64,000 nt of DNA. It comes from Palsa-189 sp963803735 (GTDB taxonomy: Bacteria > Acidobacteriota > Terriglobia > Acidiferrales > UBA7541). The position numbers were made by a program, and so were the translations under genes. Each line of letters opens with the position of its first letter. Within the stretch, counting starts at the first letter, position 1. The stretch covers positions 1 to 64,000 of the forward strand of contig CAWDNV010000030.1 of assembly GCA_963803735.1 (NCBI GenBank). Direction: 5' to 3'. Positions 16,494 through 24,145 of this stretch are shown here, one piece after another. The notes under the pieces were generated by a model, which ran no database searches, was not told the origin of the DNA, and saw only the letters and a program-made list of their open reading frames with translations.

Positions 16494-17744
16494 TCAGGTA
16501 CCGGGTTTTAGCACGCCGGCGGGTACCGGCCCTTCGGCGCGGGCATGCGATCGTCCTCCCTTCCGAAGGGAACGGGTCTCGCGCGCGGCGGACTTTCGCG
16601 GCGCCGGGGCGGCCTTGCCGACGGACGGAATAGTCACCAGGTCCAACTCGTCGTGAACATCGGTGGCCGGCGCCAGGTAGCGCATTGTCGTCTCGAGGGA
16701 CTTGTGGCCCATCCAGTGCTGCACGGTCCGTACGTCGAATCCCCTGCGCAGCATTCCCGTGGCATAGGTGGAGCGAAATGTCTTCAGATCAAACTTTGTC
16801 GGGTCTAGTTTGGCGCGCTTTGCGATAGATTTGCAGTGGTCGAGCATGTGCTGTTCTCGGTTTCCCGTCGGGGATGGGAACACAAATTGGCAGTTCGGGC
16901 TCGGGCGATGCGTATGCTTCCGAAGCTCCTCGATGAGTTCCACCGGTGCCGGAATCTCACGATCTTCCCATCGCTTCGGGTAGAATCCCAGTTCCGGTTT
17001 CGAGGTCACCCGCACAGTCCGCAACTCGAAGTTGATGTCGCTCCAGCGCAGGAACATTACTTCCTGCTCGCGGAAACCGGTCAGAAGAAACGTGGCGAAC
17101 AGGGCGCGTTCCTGATCGGAGCAGGCTGCAAAGAAGCGGGCAAGCTCCTCGTGGCGGTATATCTTTACAAGCGGCGTGATGCGCTCCGGTAGCGGCAGCT
17201 CTTTTGTGATCCCGCTCCTACCATGGCGCTTGAGAAATTGCGCGACGATGACCGCGTTGTGCAGGATCGTATTGGATCCCAAGCCATGATCTTTCTTGAG
17301 CGTCACGACGAATCGCGTCAGGTCCTCACCGGAGATCGCGTCGATCGAGACGCAGTCGCGGAAGAACTCCCCGAAGCGGTTGAGCACCGCTTCATATTTG
17401 CGATGAGTGTTGGGCTTTTTCAGCGCGTCGATCTGCTCCAGGTATTTAGTGATGGCGATGTGCAACGCAGGCTTCTTGACCGTTTCGCCGGCTGTTTCAA
17501 ACCCGGGGATACCCAGTTTGCGGCCTTCCAGTTCATGGTGCTTGCGCCGCTGTACCTCAAGTGCCTGAGCGGCGGTGACGCCGGCACTCACACGACGGCG
17601 AGTGCCGCCCACGTACCACTCGACATAGTAGCGGCCGTCGGCGATGGCGTTCCAGTCGTAGTTGCCTTTGGCATTGCGGGGGATGGAAAACATCTTCCAC
17701 CGGCCGCCAATTTTGATGCGTTTGACGATGTTGACTCGCGACAA
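16494..17744 (-). CDS. Tyrosine recombinase/site-specific integrase
   Basis: 416 residues from the TTG at 17744 (SRVNIVKRIKIGGRWKMFSI), which has AGGAGAG eight bases upstream; the open frame continues to 17954 but without similarity. The N-terminal SAM-like core-binding region covers residues 70-160. The catalytic domain shows TGFREQEVMFLRW (Arg I), LKTFRSTYATGML (Lys-x-x-Arg in place of the usual His-x-x-Arg), GHKSLETTMRYL (His and nucleophilic Tyr). The substituted residue is tolerated in many integrases, so activity is plausible. The basic C-terminal tail is unusual. Its start faces the tRNA-Gly fragment at 18071, a typical arrangement for an element inserted at a tRNA gene. Confidence 0.9.
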   Translation of the reverse strand: MSRVNIVKRIKIGGRWKMFSIPRNAKGNYDWNAIADGRYYVEWYVGGTRRRVSAGVTAAQALEVQRRKHHELEGRKLGIPGFETAGETVKKPALHIAITKYLEQIDALKKPNTHRKYEAVLNRFGEFFRDCVSIDAISGEDLTRFVVTLKKDHGLGSNTILHNAVIVAQFLKRHGRSGITKELPLPERITPLVKIYRHEELARFFAACSDQERALFATFLLTGFREQEVMFLRWSDINFELRTVRVTSKPELGFYPKRWEDREIPAPVELIEELRKHTHRPSPNCQFVFPSPTGNREQHMLDHCKSIAKRAKLDPTKFDLKTFRSTYATGMLRRGFDVRTVQHWMGHKSLETTMRYLAPATDVHDELDLVTIPSVGKAAPAPRKSAARETRSLRKGGRSHARAEGPVPAGVLKPGT

Positions 17745-18070
17745 AATGTCTCTCCTGCGAGCCGCATCTTTGCGGACAGCATGGGAGACAGCACATGGTC
17801 TAAATGACAGAAAACAAAGAGGGTGGGTAGAAGCTGGCATTCTTCCAACTGAATTACTCCCGCTCAATCGGCACATTAAATCTAACATGAGCAGCAACTT
17901 GCGCGCCAGGCCAAAATCTGCCAGCCTGAGAATCCCAGATTCTACCATTGACATTTCCTTGTATTTGTTTTCAATCCTCTATCACGAGAACTGCAGGTCC
18001 CCATTTTGGGAATGGACAGTAAGTGTAGAGGTTGTGGTATCGGTCACTATGACACAGCGCTGCGCGGTGA

Positions 18071-18122
18071 ACGTCACCTTCCCAAGCTGAACGCGGGGGT
18101 TCGAGTCCCGTCTCCCGCTCCA
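18071..18122 (+). pseudogene. 3' fragment of tRNA-Gly (CCC), possible att site
   Basis: The stem-loop TCACC-TTCCCAA-GCTGA gives anticodon CCC (one C-C mismatch in the stem). It is followed by a T arm (GGGTTCGAGTCCCGT, 18097-18111), CTCCCGC as the 3' acceptor strand, discriminator T and an encoded CCA (18120-18122). The expected 5' acceptor GCGGGAG and an intact D arm are absent upstream, so only the 3' half of the tRNA remains. Such fragments are left where an integrase inserts into a tRNA gene. The T stem has two extra G residues, so it is also degenerate. Confidence 0.65.
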
Positions 18123-18336
18123 TAGCATCAATAGGATAGGCCTATGTTGATTGCTTTCAGTACCCCCTATTGCATTTAACGCGTCAAGTGTAAGCTATTG
18201 AATTCAAAAAGCTGACGCCCAGCCCACCAGGCTGGACCTCAAGTGATCAACGTGCGCTGCGGCAGCGGCTTCGGTTGGCTGATTTCTTTTACTGCATTTG
18301 CGGTTCAATACATGCCAGCAGAAGTCGCGCTCACGT

Positions 18337-19188
18337 TCAAAGCGTGCGCCGGTCCAATACCATCACACAGAGCAGGGCTGGCAGGTAGAAAACAGTCGCC
18401 AGCAGCAGCGCGCGTGCGCGAGTTGAGGTTCTCTCGCGTCCCATTCGTGCACCAAAGTAGAGCACTCCGAGTCCCCCGGCAATCGCAGCGGCAGTGTACA
18501 GTGTACCCGTCATCGCGAGGAATCGCGGTATCAGGCTGATCGGGATGAGCAGGAGCGAGCAGACAACAATCCGCCTGGCAGTCGATCCGCCATCCGGTTC
18601 GATTACGGGCAGCATGCGGATACCCGCGCGAGCATAGTCGTCGCGATACATCCAGGCGATGGCGTCGAAGTGAGGAAATTGCCACACGAAGAGAATGAGG
18701 AACAGCGCCAGAGCACTGGCGTCGATGCCATGGCCCGCGGCAGCGTAGCCGATGAGGGGCGGCATGGCGCCTGGGATCGCGCCCACCGTGGTGCTTGCCG
18801 GTGAGCGCTGCTTCAGAGGTGTGTAGAGCAGAAGGTAAGTGAGAAGCGTGAACAAACCAAGAGCCGCCGCCAGCCCATTCGTGCCATACCATAGGTCTGC
18901 GAAGCCGGCGGCCGACAGCAACAGGCCGAAGACGAACCCATCTTTTCGCTTGATCCTTCCGGCGGGAAGGGGGCGCTGACGCGTGCGGCGCATCTTCGCA
19001 TCAGCATCGACCTCGTACCACTGATTCAGCGCCGAGGTGCCCGACGCCAGCAATGCCGTGCCCAAGAGAGCGTGAGCCAGAGCCGACCAATAAAATGACT
19101 CACCACAACCGAACCAATAGCCGACGCCGGCACAAGCCAGAATGAGCATCGTGATTCGCGGCTTGGTCAATTCCAGGTAGTCCCTCAT
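18337..19188 (-). CDS. ctaB: Protoheme IX farnesyltransferase
   Basis: 283 residues from the ATG at 19188, which overlaps the stop of the CtaG gene (ATGA). It begins MRDYLELTKPRITMLILACAG. UbiA-family motifs are present: NQWYEVDADAKMRRTRQRPLP (first Asp-rich, NxxxDxxxD type) and WQFPHFDAIAWMYRDDYARAG (second, HFDAIAW..DDY). About nine hydrophobic helices are expected. CtaB attaches a farnesyl group to heme b, making heme O, the first step toward heme A for the oxidase encoded in the same operon. No CtaA (heme O to heme A) gene is seen in the window. Last gene of the respiratory operon. Confidence 0.95.
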   Translation of the reverse strand: MRDYLELTKPRITMLILACAGVGYWFGCGESFYWSALAHALLGTALLASGTSALNQWYEVDADAKMRRTRQRPLPAGRIKRKDGFVFGLLLSAAGFADLWYGTNGLAAALGLFTLLTYLLLYTPLKQRSPASTTVGAIPGAMPPLIGYAAAGHGIDASALALFLILFVWQFPHFDAIAWMYRDDYARAGIRMLPVIEPDGGSTARRIVVCSLLLIPISLIPRFLAMTGTLYTAAAIAGGLGVLYFGARMGRERTSTRARALLLATVFYLPALLCVMVLDRRTL

Positions 19189-19934
19189 ACGGAATCGGCC
19201 TCCTGGAGTCTGAGTTTCGGCGAGAGTATCTGGATCGAGAGAATCGTTCCGGCCACCAGGAAGACAACTGTCACACAAGTCCACATCAACGCGGCAGCGC
19301 ACTGCTGGTCTTCGAGAGGAGAGAGGCCGGTCATTTGGTGAGTGGAAAGATACATGGGGTAGGCCACTCGTTCGGAGAAAACAAGGAAGCCGGAAAGGAC
19401 GTCGCATGGCAGCGTGGCGAGGAAAAGATACAGGAGCATCGATGACTGGGGCCATCGTGCTACCGACGGCGAGGGCTGAATGACGGGCCACCAAAAGAGG
19501 AGGCCGCTCGCGAAAAATGAGGCATGTTCGATGAAATGCCATGGTGACGATTGCATCCCCAACTGGAATACGGCGGGCACATGCCATATGACCAACGCCG
19601 CGGAGGCAGCGAGCCAACAGAACACGGGGTGTCCGAGTAATGTGCCGAGACGCTTCGGGACTAGCCACCGCGCCGGCCGTACCGTAATCAGTGGCTCGCC
19701 GAGCCAGATCAGAGGCGGAGCGATGGTCATAAGCAGCAGGTGTTGGATCATGTGCACTGTCAGCATGTGGCTGTCCATTGACGCAATGGGCGAGGCAACC
19801 GCTACCCATACAGCGAGCAGGCCAAGAAAAAAGCTACAAACTCGCCACGCCGGAGTCGAGCGGTGCTGAAGCCAGCCGCGCAGGTACACGGCGCCCGCGA
19901 AGAAGATCACGAGTGTTAGGGTGACGGCTGCCAT
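19185..19934 (-). CDS. ctaG: CtaG (caa3-type) cytochrome oxidase assembly protein
   Basis: 249 residues from the ATG at 19934; the frame runs on to 20954 only as an antisense shadow of the cytochrome b gene. Seven or so hydrophobic segments with the caa3_CtaG family pattern: SPIASMDSHMLTVHMIQHLLLMTIAPPLIWLGEP, HVPAVFQLGMQSSPWHFIEHASFFASGLLFWWPV, and a C-terminal LSTHQMTGLSPLEDQQCAAALMW. The conserved His and Met residues in these segments are thought to serve copper delivery to the CuB centre. It is unrelated to the CtaG/Cox11 type. Starts nine bases after the cytochrome b/c stop. Confidence 0.92.
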   Translation of the reverse strand: MAAVTLTLVIFFAGAVYLRGWLQHRSTPAWRVCSFFLGLLAVWVAVASPIASMDSHMLTVHMIQHLLLMTIAPPLIWLGEPLITVRPARWLVPKRLGTLLGHPVFCWLAASAALVIWHVPAVFQLGMQSSPWHFIEHASFFASGLLFWWPVIQPSPSVARWPQSSMLLYLFLATLPCDVLSGFLVFSERVAYPMYLSTHQMTGLSPLEDQQCAAALMWTCVTVVFLVAGTILSIQILSPKLRLQEADSV

Positions 19935-19942
19935 AGTGGGCT

Positions 19943-21400
19943 CTATTGCTCCAGGGCGAAAGCGCGTGAGGCATCGCGCGCGGGTACCTGTCCTGCCGGA
20001 TGCAGGGTTGCGAGAAATGCGATCAGCGCGGTAGTCTCGGCCGGGCTCAGATTCTTGCCGTACGCCGGCATGTTGCCACCGCCCTGAATCACTTGGCGGA
20101 TGAGCTGGTCTTTCGTCAGCCGCACCGCAACACTGTCGAGTGTCGGACCGCGCTGCCCCCCGCTCTCTCCAAGAGAATGGCAGTTCCGACACTGCTTGAC
20201 CTGGAAAACGAGCGCGCCTTGTCGCTCCAGGGCAGTCGTGCCGTGTAGGAACTGCGCCGGCACGGGAGCGCCGCTCCAGGCATTCATCTGTGGACTCCAC
20301 GGCGCATATCCGGCCAGGTGCGTAAAGGTTCCGAGAGTGACGGCGGTCAACATCACTGTCAAGACTGCGATGGGCCGCCGTTTCCAGCTTTTCTCTCCCT
20401 CCCCGGAGAGGAACGGAAGCAGGAGCAATCCGAGGATGACCAGGACGGGACCGATGAGCAAGGCTGGTGTTTCGAGCGAGGGCGGGAGCAGCGAGAGCAA
20501 GGCATATAGCCACAGGAAGAAATAGTCGGGCTTCGGTACAGTTTGGATGATTGTGGGATCGGGCTTCCCCGACGGTCCAAAGGGACCGAACCAAACTGCG
20601 CAGGCGGCGACCGCCAGAAGGATGAAGGCCGCGAAGAACATATCTTTCCAGACGGCATAGGGAACGAAGGGAGCACCATCTCTCTTGGTCAGTTCGTGGT
20701 ACTCGCTGAGGTACGTCGCGCGTTTGACCATGCGTCCTGGCATTGGCCATTCGTTGATTCCCAACTTCAGGACCATTAAGAGGTGAAGGCACACGAATCC
20801 GATCAGCATTCCAGGAATGACGAAGACGTGCAGCGCGAAGAATCGGGACAGAGTAGCGCCGGCGATGATCGGTCCGCCTAACATCAATTTCACGATCGCC
20901 GGACCGGCAATCGGCACGCGACTGGCGATTGAGGCGCCGATGCCCAGTCCCCAATATGCGTCCTGATCGAAACGCAGCACCTGCCCGGTAAACGCCATTC
21001 CGAGAGTCATGAGCAGAAGAAAGACGCCGACAACCCAGGTGAGTTCACGCGGAAACTTGTAAGCGCCAAAGAGAAAGACTTGCATCATGTGGATGAGGAC
21101 AATCGCCACCATGAAGTTCGATCCCCACCCATGCAGCGCGCGGATGAACCATCCGAGCGTGATGTCATGATTGAGCGCTTGAAGACTGCTCCACGCCTCG
21201 TCGGCCGAGGGTACATAAGTTAACGCCAGCAGGATGCCGGTGACGAGCTGCAGACAAAATACGATCAACGCGGCGCTTCCGAATACGTACCACCAGCTTG
21301 CGGTGTTGCGCGGAACGGGATGCTCCGATGCCTCGCGAATGGGCGCGGCGAGTTGCAAACGGTCGTCGAACCATTGACCTATCCGCGTGAGCAGTCGCAT
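19943..21400 (-). CDS. Cytochrome b fused to a C-terminal cytochrome c domain
   Basis: 485 residues. The N-terminal part is a full cytochrome b: GWFIRALHGWGSNFMVAIVLIHMMQVFLFGAYKFPRELTW and RFFALHVFVIPGMLIGFVCLHLLMVLKLGI supply the paired His ligands for hemes bL and bH. The C-terminal quarter holds more helices and then a c-type domain with CRNCHSLGESGGQRGPTLD (heme attachment) and GGNMPAYGKNLSPAETTALIAFLATL (Met ligand). It resembles bc complexes in which cytochrome c1 is replaced by a fused domain. With the Rieske gene just upstream (22-base overlap) it forms a quinol oxidising complex. AAGGA precedes the ATG at 21400. Confidence 0.93.
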   Translation of the reverse strand: MRLLTRIGQWFDDRLQLAAPIREASEHPVPRNTASWWYVFGSAALIVFCLQLVTGILLALTYVPSADEAWSSLQALNHDITLGWFIRALHGWGSNFMVAIVLIHMMQVFLFGAYKFPRELTWVVGVFLLLMTLGMAFTGQVLRFDQDAYWGLGIGASIASRVPIAGPAIVKLMLGGPIIAGATLSRFFALHVFVIPGMLIGFVCLHLLMVLKLGINEWPMPGRMVKRATYLSEYHELTKRDGAPFVPYAVWKDMFFAAFILLAVAACAVWFGPFGPSGKPDPTIIQTVPKPDYFFLWLYALLSLLPPSLETPALLIGPVLVILGLLLLPFLSGEGEKSWKRRPIAVLTVMLTAVTLGTFTHLAGYAPWSPQMNAWSGAPVPAQFLHGTTALERQGALVFQVKQCRNCHSLGESGGQRGPTLDSVAVRLTKDQLIRQVIQGGGNMPAYGKNLSPAETTALIAFLATLHPAGQVPARDASRAFALEQ

Positions 21401-21933
21401 GGCTTTTCCTTTCGGATGAGAGACGCCCCCGGTCCCGGCGTCGGCATTTCGCCGGCATGAATTGTGATCAGACCGTTGTCCACCTTATACGGGTATTCGA
21501 ACAGACCGCGCTCCGGAGGGCCGGAGGCCCGCGAGCCGTCGCGGTAGTATGCGCCGCCATGACACGGGCACATGAAGAGGCCCGATTGGGGAAACCAGCG
21601 GACTGGACAGCCCAAGTGCGCGCAGTTGATCGCGAAGACTTGGAATTTCTGGCCTTCGACGCGCCGCACCCAGCATGCGGTGTCCGCGGTCTTCCCGTCA
21701 GTCGGCATAACGAGAGGATTTCGGAAAGTTGCGAGCCTGGTTTCGCCTTCCGGGAATTGACTGACCGATCCGAGCGATACCCAGTCGAGGTAGCCGTTCG
21801 CGCGTCCGCGTGTAATCGAGGAAAGCAGAAATCGGCCGATAGGCACGGCGAGAGTGGCTCCAACGCACGCGTTGAAGAGTATTCCCAGCTTCATGAACAC
21901 CCCGCGCCGAGAGAGCATTGTATCGTTTTGCAT
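21379..21933 (-). CDS. Rieske iron-sulfur protein of the bc complex
   Basis: 184 residues. An N-terminal anchor (SRRGVFMKLGILFNACVGATLAVPIGRFLLSS) with a twin-arginine-like start precedes the periplasmic domain. Both cluster-binding motifs are intact: CAHLGCPVRWFPQSG (C-x-H) and CPCHGGAYYRDGS (C-x-x-H), with the stabilising disulfide Cys pair. The last residues read GASLIRKEKPCDCSRG and overlap the start of cytochrome b. The ATG at 21933 has AGGAGG seven bases upstream, inside the end of the cytochrome c gene, so translation is probably coupled. Accepts electrons from quinol and passes them to the c-type domains. Confidence 0.94.
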   Translation of the reverse strand: MQNDTMLSRRGVFMKLGILFNACVGATLAVPIGRFLLSSITRGRANGYLDWVSLGSVSQFPEGETRLATFRNPLVMPTDGKTADTACWVRRVEGQKFQVFAINCAHLGCPVRWFPQSGLFMCPCHGGAYYRDGSRASGPPERGLFEYPYKVDNGLITIHAGEMPTPGPGASLIRKEKPCDCSRG

Positions 21934-21944
21934 CGTTCAGCCTC

Positions 21945-22658
21945 CTAGTGCCGATTCGCGGCGGAATATGGTTGTCCCGGGACTTCGACGCGGCGTGAAG
22001 CAAGCCAGGCGACGATGTCGGTGACTTCCTGGTCGGACATGGGTTTGCCGCGAACGTTGCCGCGCCAGTCGGGCGCCCCCATCTCCGGACGGCCGGTGAT
22101 GACGATGGTCCGCAGCCCCTGATCGCTGACCAGCGCCAAAAAAGAATCGTTGGTGATGGCGCTGCCCTTTGGACCACCGCGACCTTCGGGGCCGTGGCAG
22201 GATTCGCAATATGTCCTGTAGGCTGCTTGGCCGTGCTGGGGATCGCCCGAGGATTTTGCGGCGTACCCAGGCGGGTTGGCGCCGTCAAGAATCCCAGGCT
22301 TGCCCCAGCGCGCCCGGATCTGTTGGACGATCACGTCGATCTGCTCGTTGGTCAGTAGTCCGCCGGCGCTCTCAGCGAACGCCGGCATGGCGGTTCCGCG
22401 TACGCCGTTGGCAACGACGTTGCGAATCGCGCCATCGTCGGCAAGGGCAATGTACACTGGGTCGGCCAGAGCGACTGCCGCGCCGCCACGGCCGTTCTCG
22501 CCGTGACACCCGGCGCAGTTGGCAGCGTATAGAGGGGTGAAATCTAGAACCTGGTTCGGCGCAAGCTCCTCCGCGTGACGGTGAGGCTGGCCGTGTGGCT
22601 TCCCACAAGCGGAGAGCAGTACCGCCCCGAGCACGAAGACTGCAGAGACTCGATTCAC
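21945..22658 (-). CDS. Diheme c-type cytochrome lipoprotein
   Basis: 237 residues from the GTG at 22658, which overlaps the stop of the previous gene (GTGA). The start MNRVSAVFVLGAVLLSACGK (GTG read as Met) is a lipoprotein signal with lipobox LLSAC. Two heme c motifs follow: CAGCHGENGRGG and CESCHGPEGRGG, each with a downstream Met region (GTAMPAFAESAGGL and RPEMGAPDW). It is probably tethered to the outer face of the inner membrane and shuttles electrons between the bc complex and the oxidase. The order within the operon supports this. Confidence 0.9.
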   Translation of the reverse strand: MNRVSAVFVLGAVLLSACGKPHGQPHRHAEELAPNQVLDFTPLYAANCAGCHGENGRGGAAVALADPVYIALADDGAIRNVVANGVRGTAMPAFAESAGGLLTNEQIDVIVQQIRARWGKPGILDGANPPGYAAKSSGDPQHGQAAYRTYCESCHGPEGRGGPKGSAITNDSFLALVSDQGLRTIVITGRPEMGAPDWRGNVRGKPMSDQEVTDIVAWLASRRVEVPGQPYSAANRH

Positions 22659-23527
22659 GGCCGCTCCTCCCCGATCGGGCGCGGCGGAGTGATTCCGGGA
22701 GCCTGTACTCCCGCGCGTATCGCAAACGCGACGTTCTCGCGCGTAGGCACTTGCGGCTGCCGCACCACGATCAATCCTGCGACCACTCCGAAAGCCACCT
22801 GCGATGCCATGAACCACAGCCAGTCGATGTGGCTCTCAAGCAGAGGGTTCAGCAAGGAGAGTATTGAATAAAGGAGCCCCGACCACAACACAGGACCGAT
22901 CAATCCTCCAAGGAGGATGGGTCGTCTCGCGAACATGGGAAGCATTGCGCCGTACAGCAGCCCGACCGTCGCCGAAATGAGCGCATGGAGTCCTAACGCA
23001 ACGGCGAAGCTATCCGGATGAAACGCGTTCAACTGCGATGCGCCGAGTTTTAGCGACTGAGCATAGACCGACGCGGCGAGAAGGTTGATGGGATACCAGA
23101 CGCTCCCGGCCTTGACGACACCGTATGCACACGCCAGCAGCGCCATCGCCACGCCGCCTGCCAGGCCTCCCTTCAGACCGGCGGTGACCGGGTGCGTGTG
23201 CAGAGGCAGCCAGGCACGCACTTGATCGGGCGCGACGGGCAGACGATCGACCGCGCGGCGCGGCGTGACCGGCACGAATTCGTCTGGAGTGACTGGCAGT
23301 TCTACTTCATGCTCGCTGGGGAGGACCTCTCGGAACCAGCCGGCGCAGCCTGCGACGGTTAGGACGGCGCCGAGCACGCTTACCGAAGCACTTGTCAGCA
23401 GGCCCGCGAAAATCAGTGTGAACCCAAAAGCCAGTACGAGAGGCCACGCCGTCGCTGCGGGTGCAGGGATATCGCTTGGAGGCCGCGAGGTTTGCTCGGA
23501 TATCACTGTGGATTGCACGGTTGCCAT
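22655..23527 (-). CDS. Uncharacterised multi-spanning membrane protein of the cytochrome oxidase operon
   Basis: 290 residues. Two hydrophobic segments near the N-terminus (WPLVLAFGFTLIFAGLLTSASVSVLGAVLTVAGCAGWFREV) look like a small cytochrome oxidase subunit IV. After a Pro-rich linker come four or so more helices (GGLAGGVAMALLACAYGVVKAG, ALGLHALISATVGLLYGAMLP, LIGPVLWSGLLYSILSLLNPLL, MASQVAFGVVAGLIVVRQ). I do not recognise a named family for the C-terminal part. It lies between coxC and the diheme cytochrome, starts after GAGGAG overlapping the coxC stop, and is probably a structural subunit linking the two complexes. Confidence 0.75.
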   Translation of the reverse strand: MATVQSTVISEQTSRPPSDIPAPAATAWPLVLAFGFTLIFAGLLTSASVSVLGAVLTVAGCAGWFREVLPSEHEVELPVTPDEFVPVTPRRAVDRLPVAPDQVRAWLPLHTHPVTAGLKGGLAGGVAMALLACAYGVVKAGSVWYPINLLAASVYAQSLKLGASQLNAFHPDSFAVALGLHALISATVGLLYGAMLPMFARRPILLGGLIGPVLWSGLLYSILSLLNPLLESHIDWLWFMASQVAFGVVAGLIVVRQPQVPTRENVAFAIRAGVQAPGITPPRPIGEERP

Positions 23528-23536
23528 GTGCTCCTC

Positions 23537-24133
23537 TCAGCGGCCGACGATATAAACGATGGTGAAGACCACGACCCAGACAGCATCGACGAAGTGCCAA
23601 TACATGGCCAGTATGCCGATGCGGCCCGACTGATTTTGGCGCAGGCGGCCAGCCAAACTAAACATCAAGACGATCGCAAGCATCAACAGTCCAGCCGTGA
23701 CGTGGAAGGCGTGGAGACCTACGATCGAGTAATAGGTCGTCCCAAACAAATTCGTGGAGATCGTCAGCCCACGTTCGTAGATGAGCCGGCGCCACTCCAG
23801 TGCTGTACCAAATAGAAAAAGGCCTCCAAGAAGGACGGTCAAAGACCACAGCCCTAAGAATGCCGCCTGTTTGCCACACTCGAGAGATTTGGCGGCGAAG
23901 TGCACCGTTATGCTGCTGGACAAGAGGCAGATGGTATAAAACACCGGCGTTTCGAGTACTTGGGCCGGAGTGGGTCCCGTGAGGCTCTTCCCCACATAGA
24001 AGAGGTACGCCACGACGAAGATCGTAAAGATGGCGGACTCCGCAAGGATGAGACCGGCCATCGCAACCTTACCGCGATCGGGAAGGACCCAGGATCGAGG
24101 TGTTTGAGTAATTGGAAACGTAAGTGTGCTCAT
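23537..24133 (-). CDS. coxC: Cytochrome c oxidase subunit III
   Basis: 198 residues with five hydrophobic helices. Family signatures: GLILAESAIFTIFVVAYLFYVG (Glu in the first helix), ETPVFYTICLLSSSITVHFA, GTTYYSIVGLHAFHVTAGLLMLAIVLMFS (GxHAxHVxxG) and the end IGILAMYWHFVDAVWVVVFTIVYI (YWHFVDxVW). This is the short five-helix type of heme-copper oxidases. The gene begins 12 bases after coxA stops. It is a non-catalytic membrane subunit that stabilises subunit I. Confidence 0.95.
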   Translation of the reverse strand: MSTLTFPITQTPRSWVLPDRGKVAMAGLILAESAIFTIFVVAYLFYVGKSLTGPTPAQVLETPVFYTICLLSSSITVHFAAKSLECGKQAAFLGLWSLTVLLGGLFLFGTALEWRRLIYERGLTISTNLFGTTYYSIVGLHAFHVTAGLLMLAIVLMFSLAGRLRQNQSGRIGILAMYWHFVDAVWVVVFTIVYIVGR

Positions 24134-24145
24134 TTGGATGATTCC

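Noticed and set aside
17223..17807. A 194-residue plus-strand frame opposite the integrase
   Set aside because: Shadow of the integrase gene; the sequence shows no domain, and the integrase motifs are clear on the other strand.
19189..20954. Long upstream extensions of the ctaB and ctaG frames
   Set aside because: The extensions are antisense or out-of-frame readings of neighbouring genes; both proteins have family starts at ATG 19188 and 19934.
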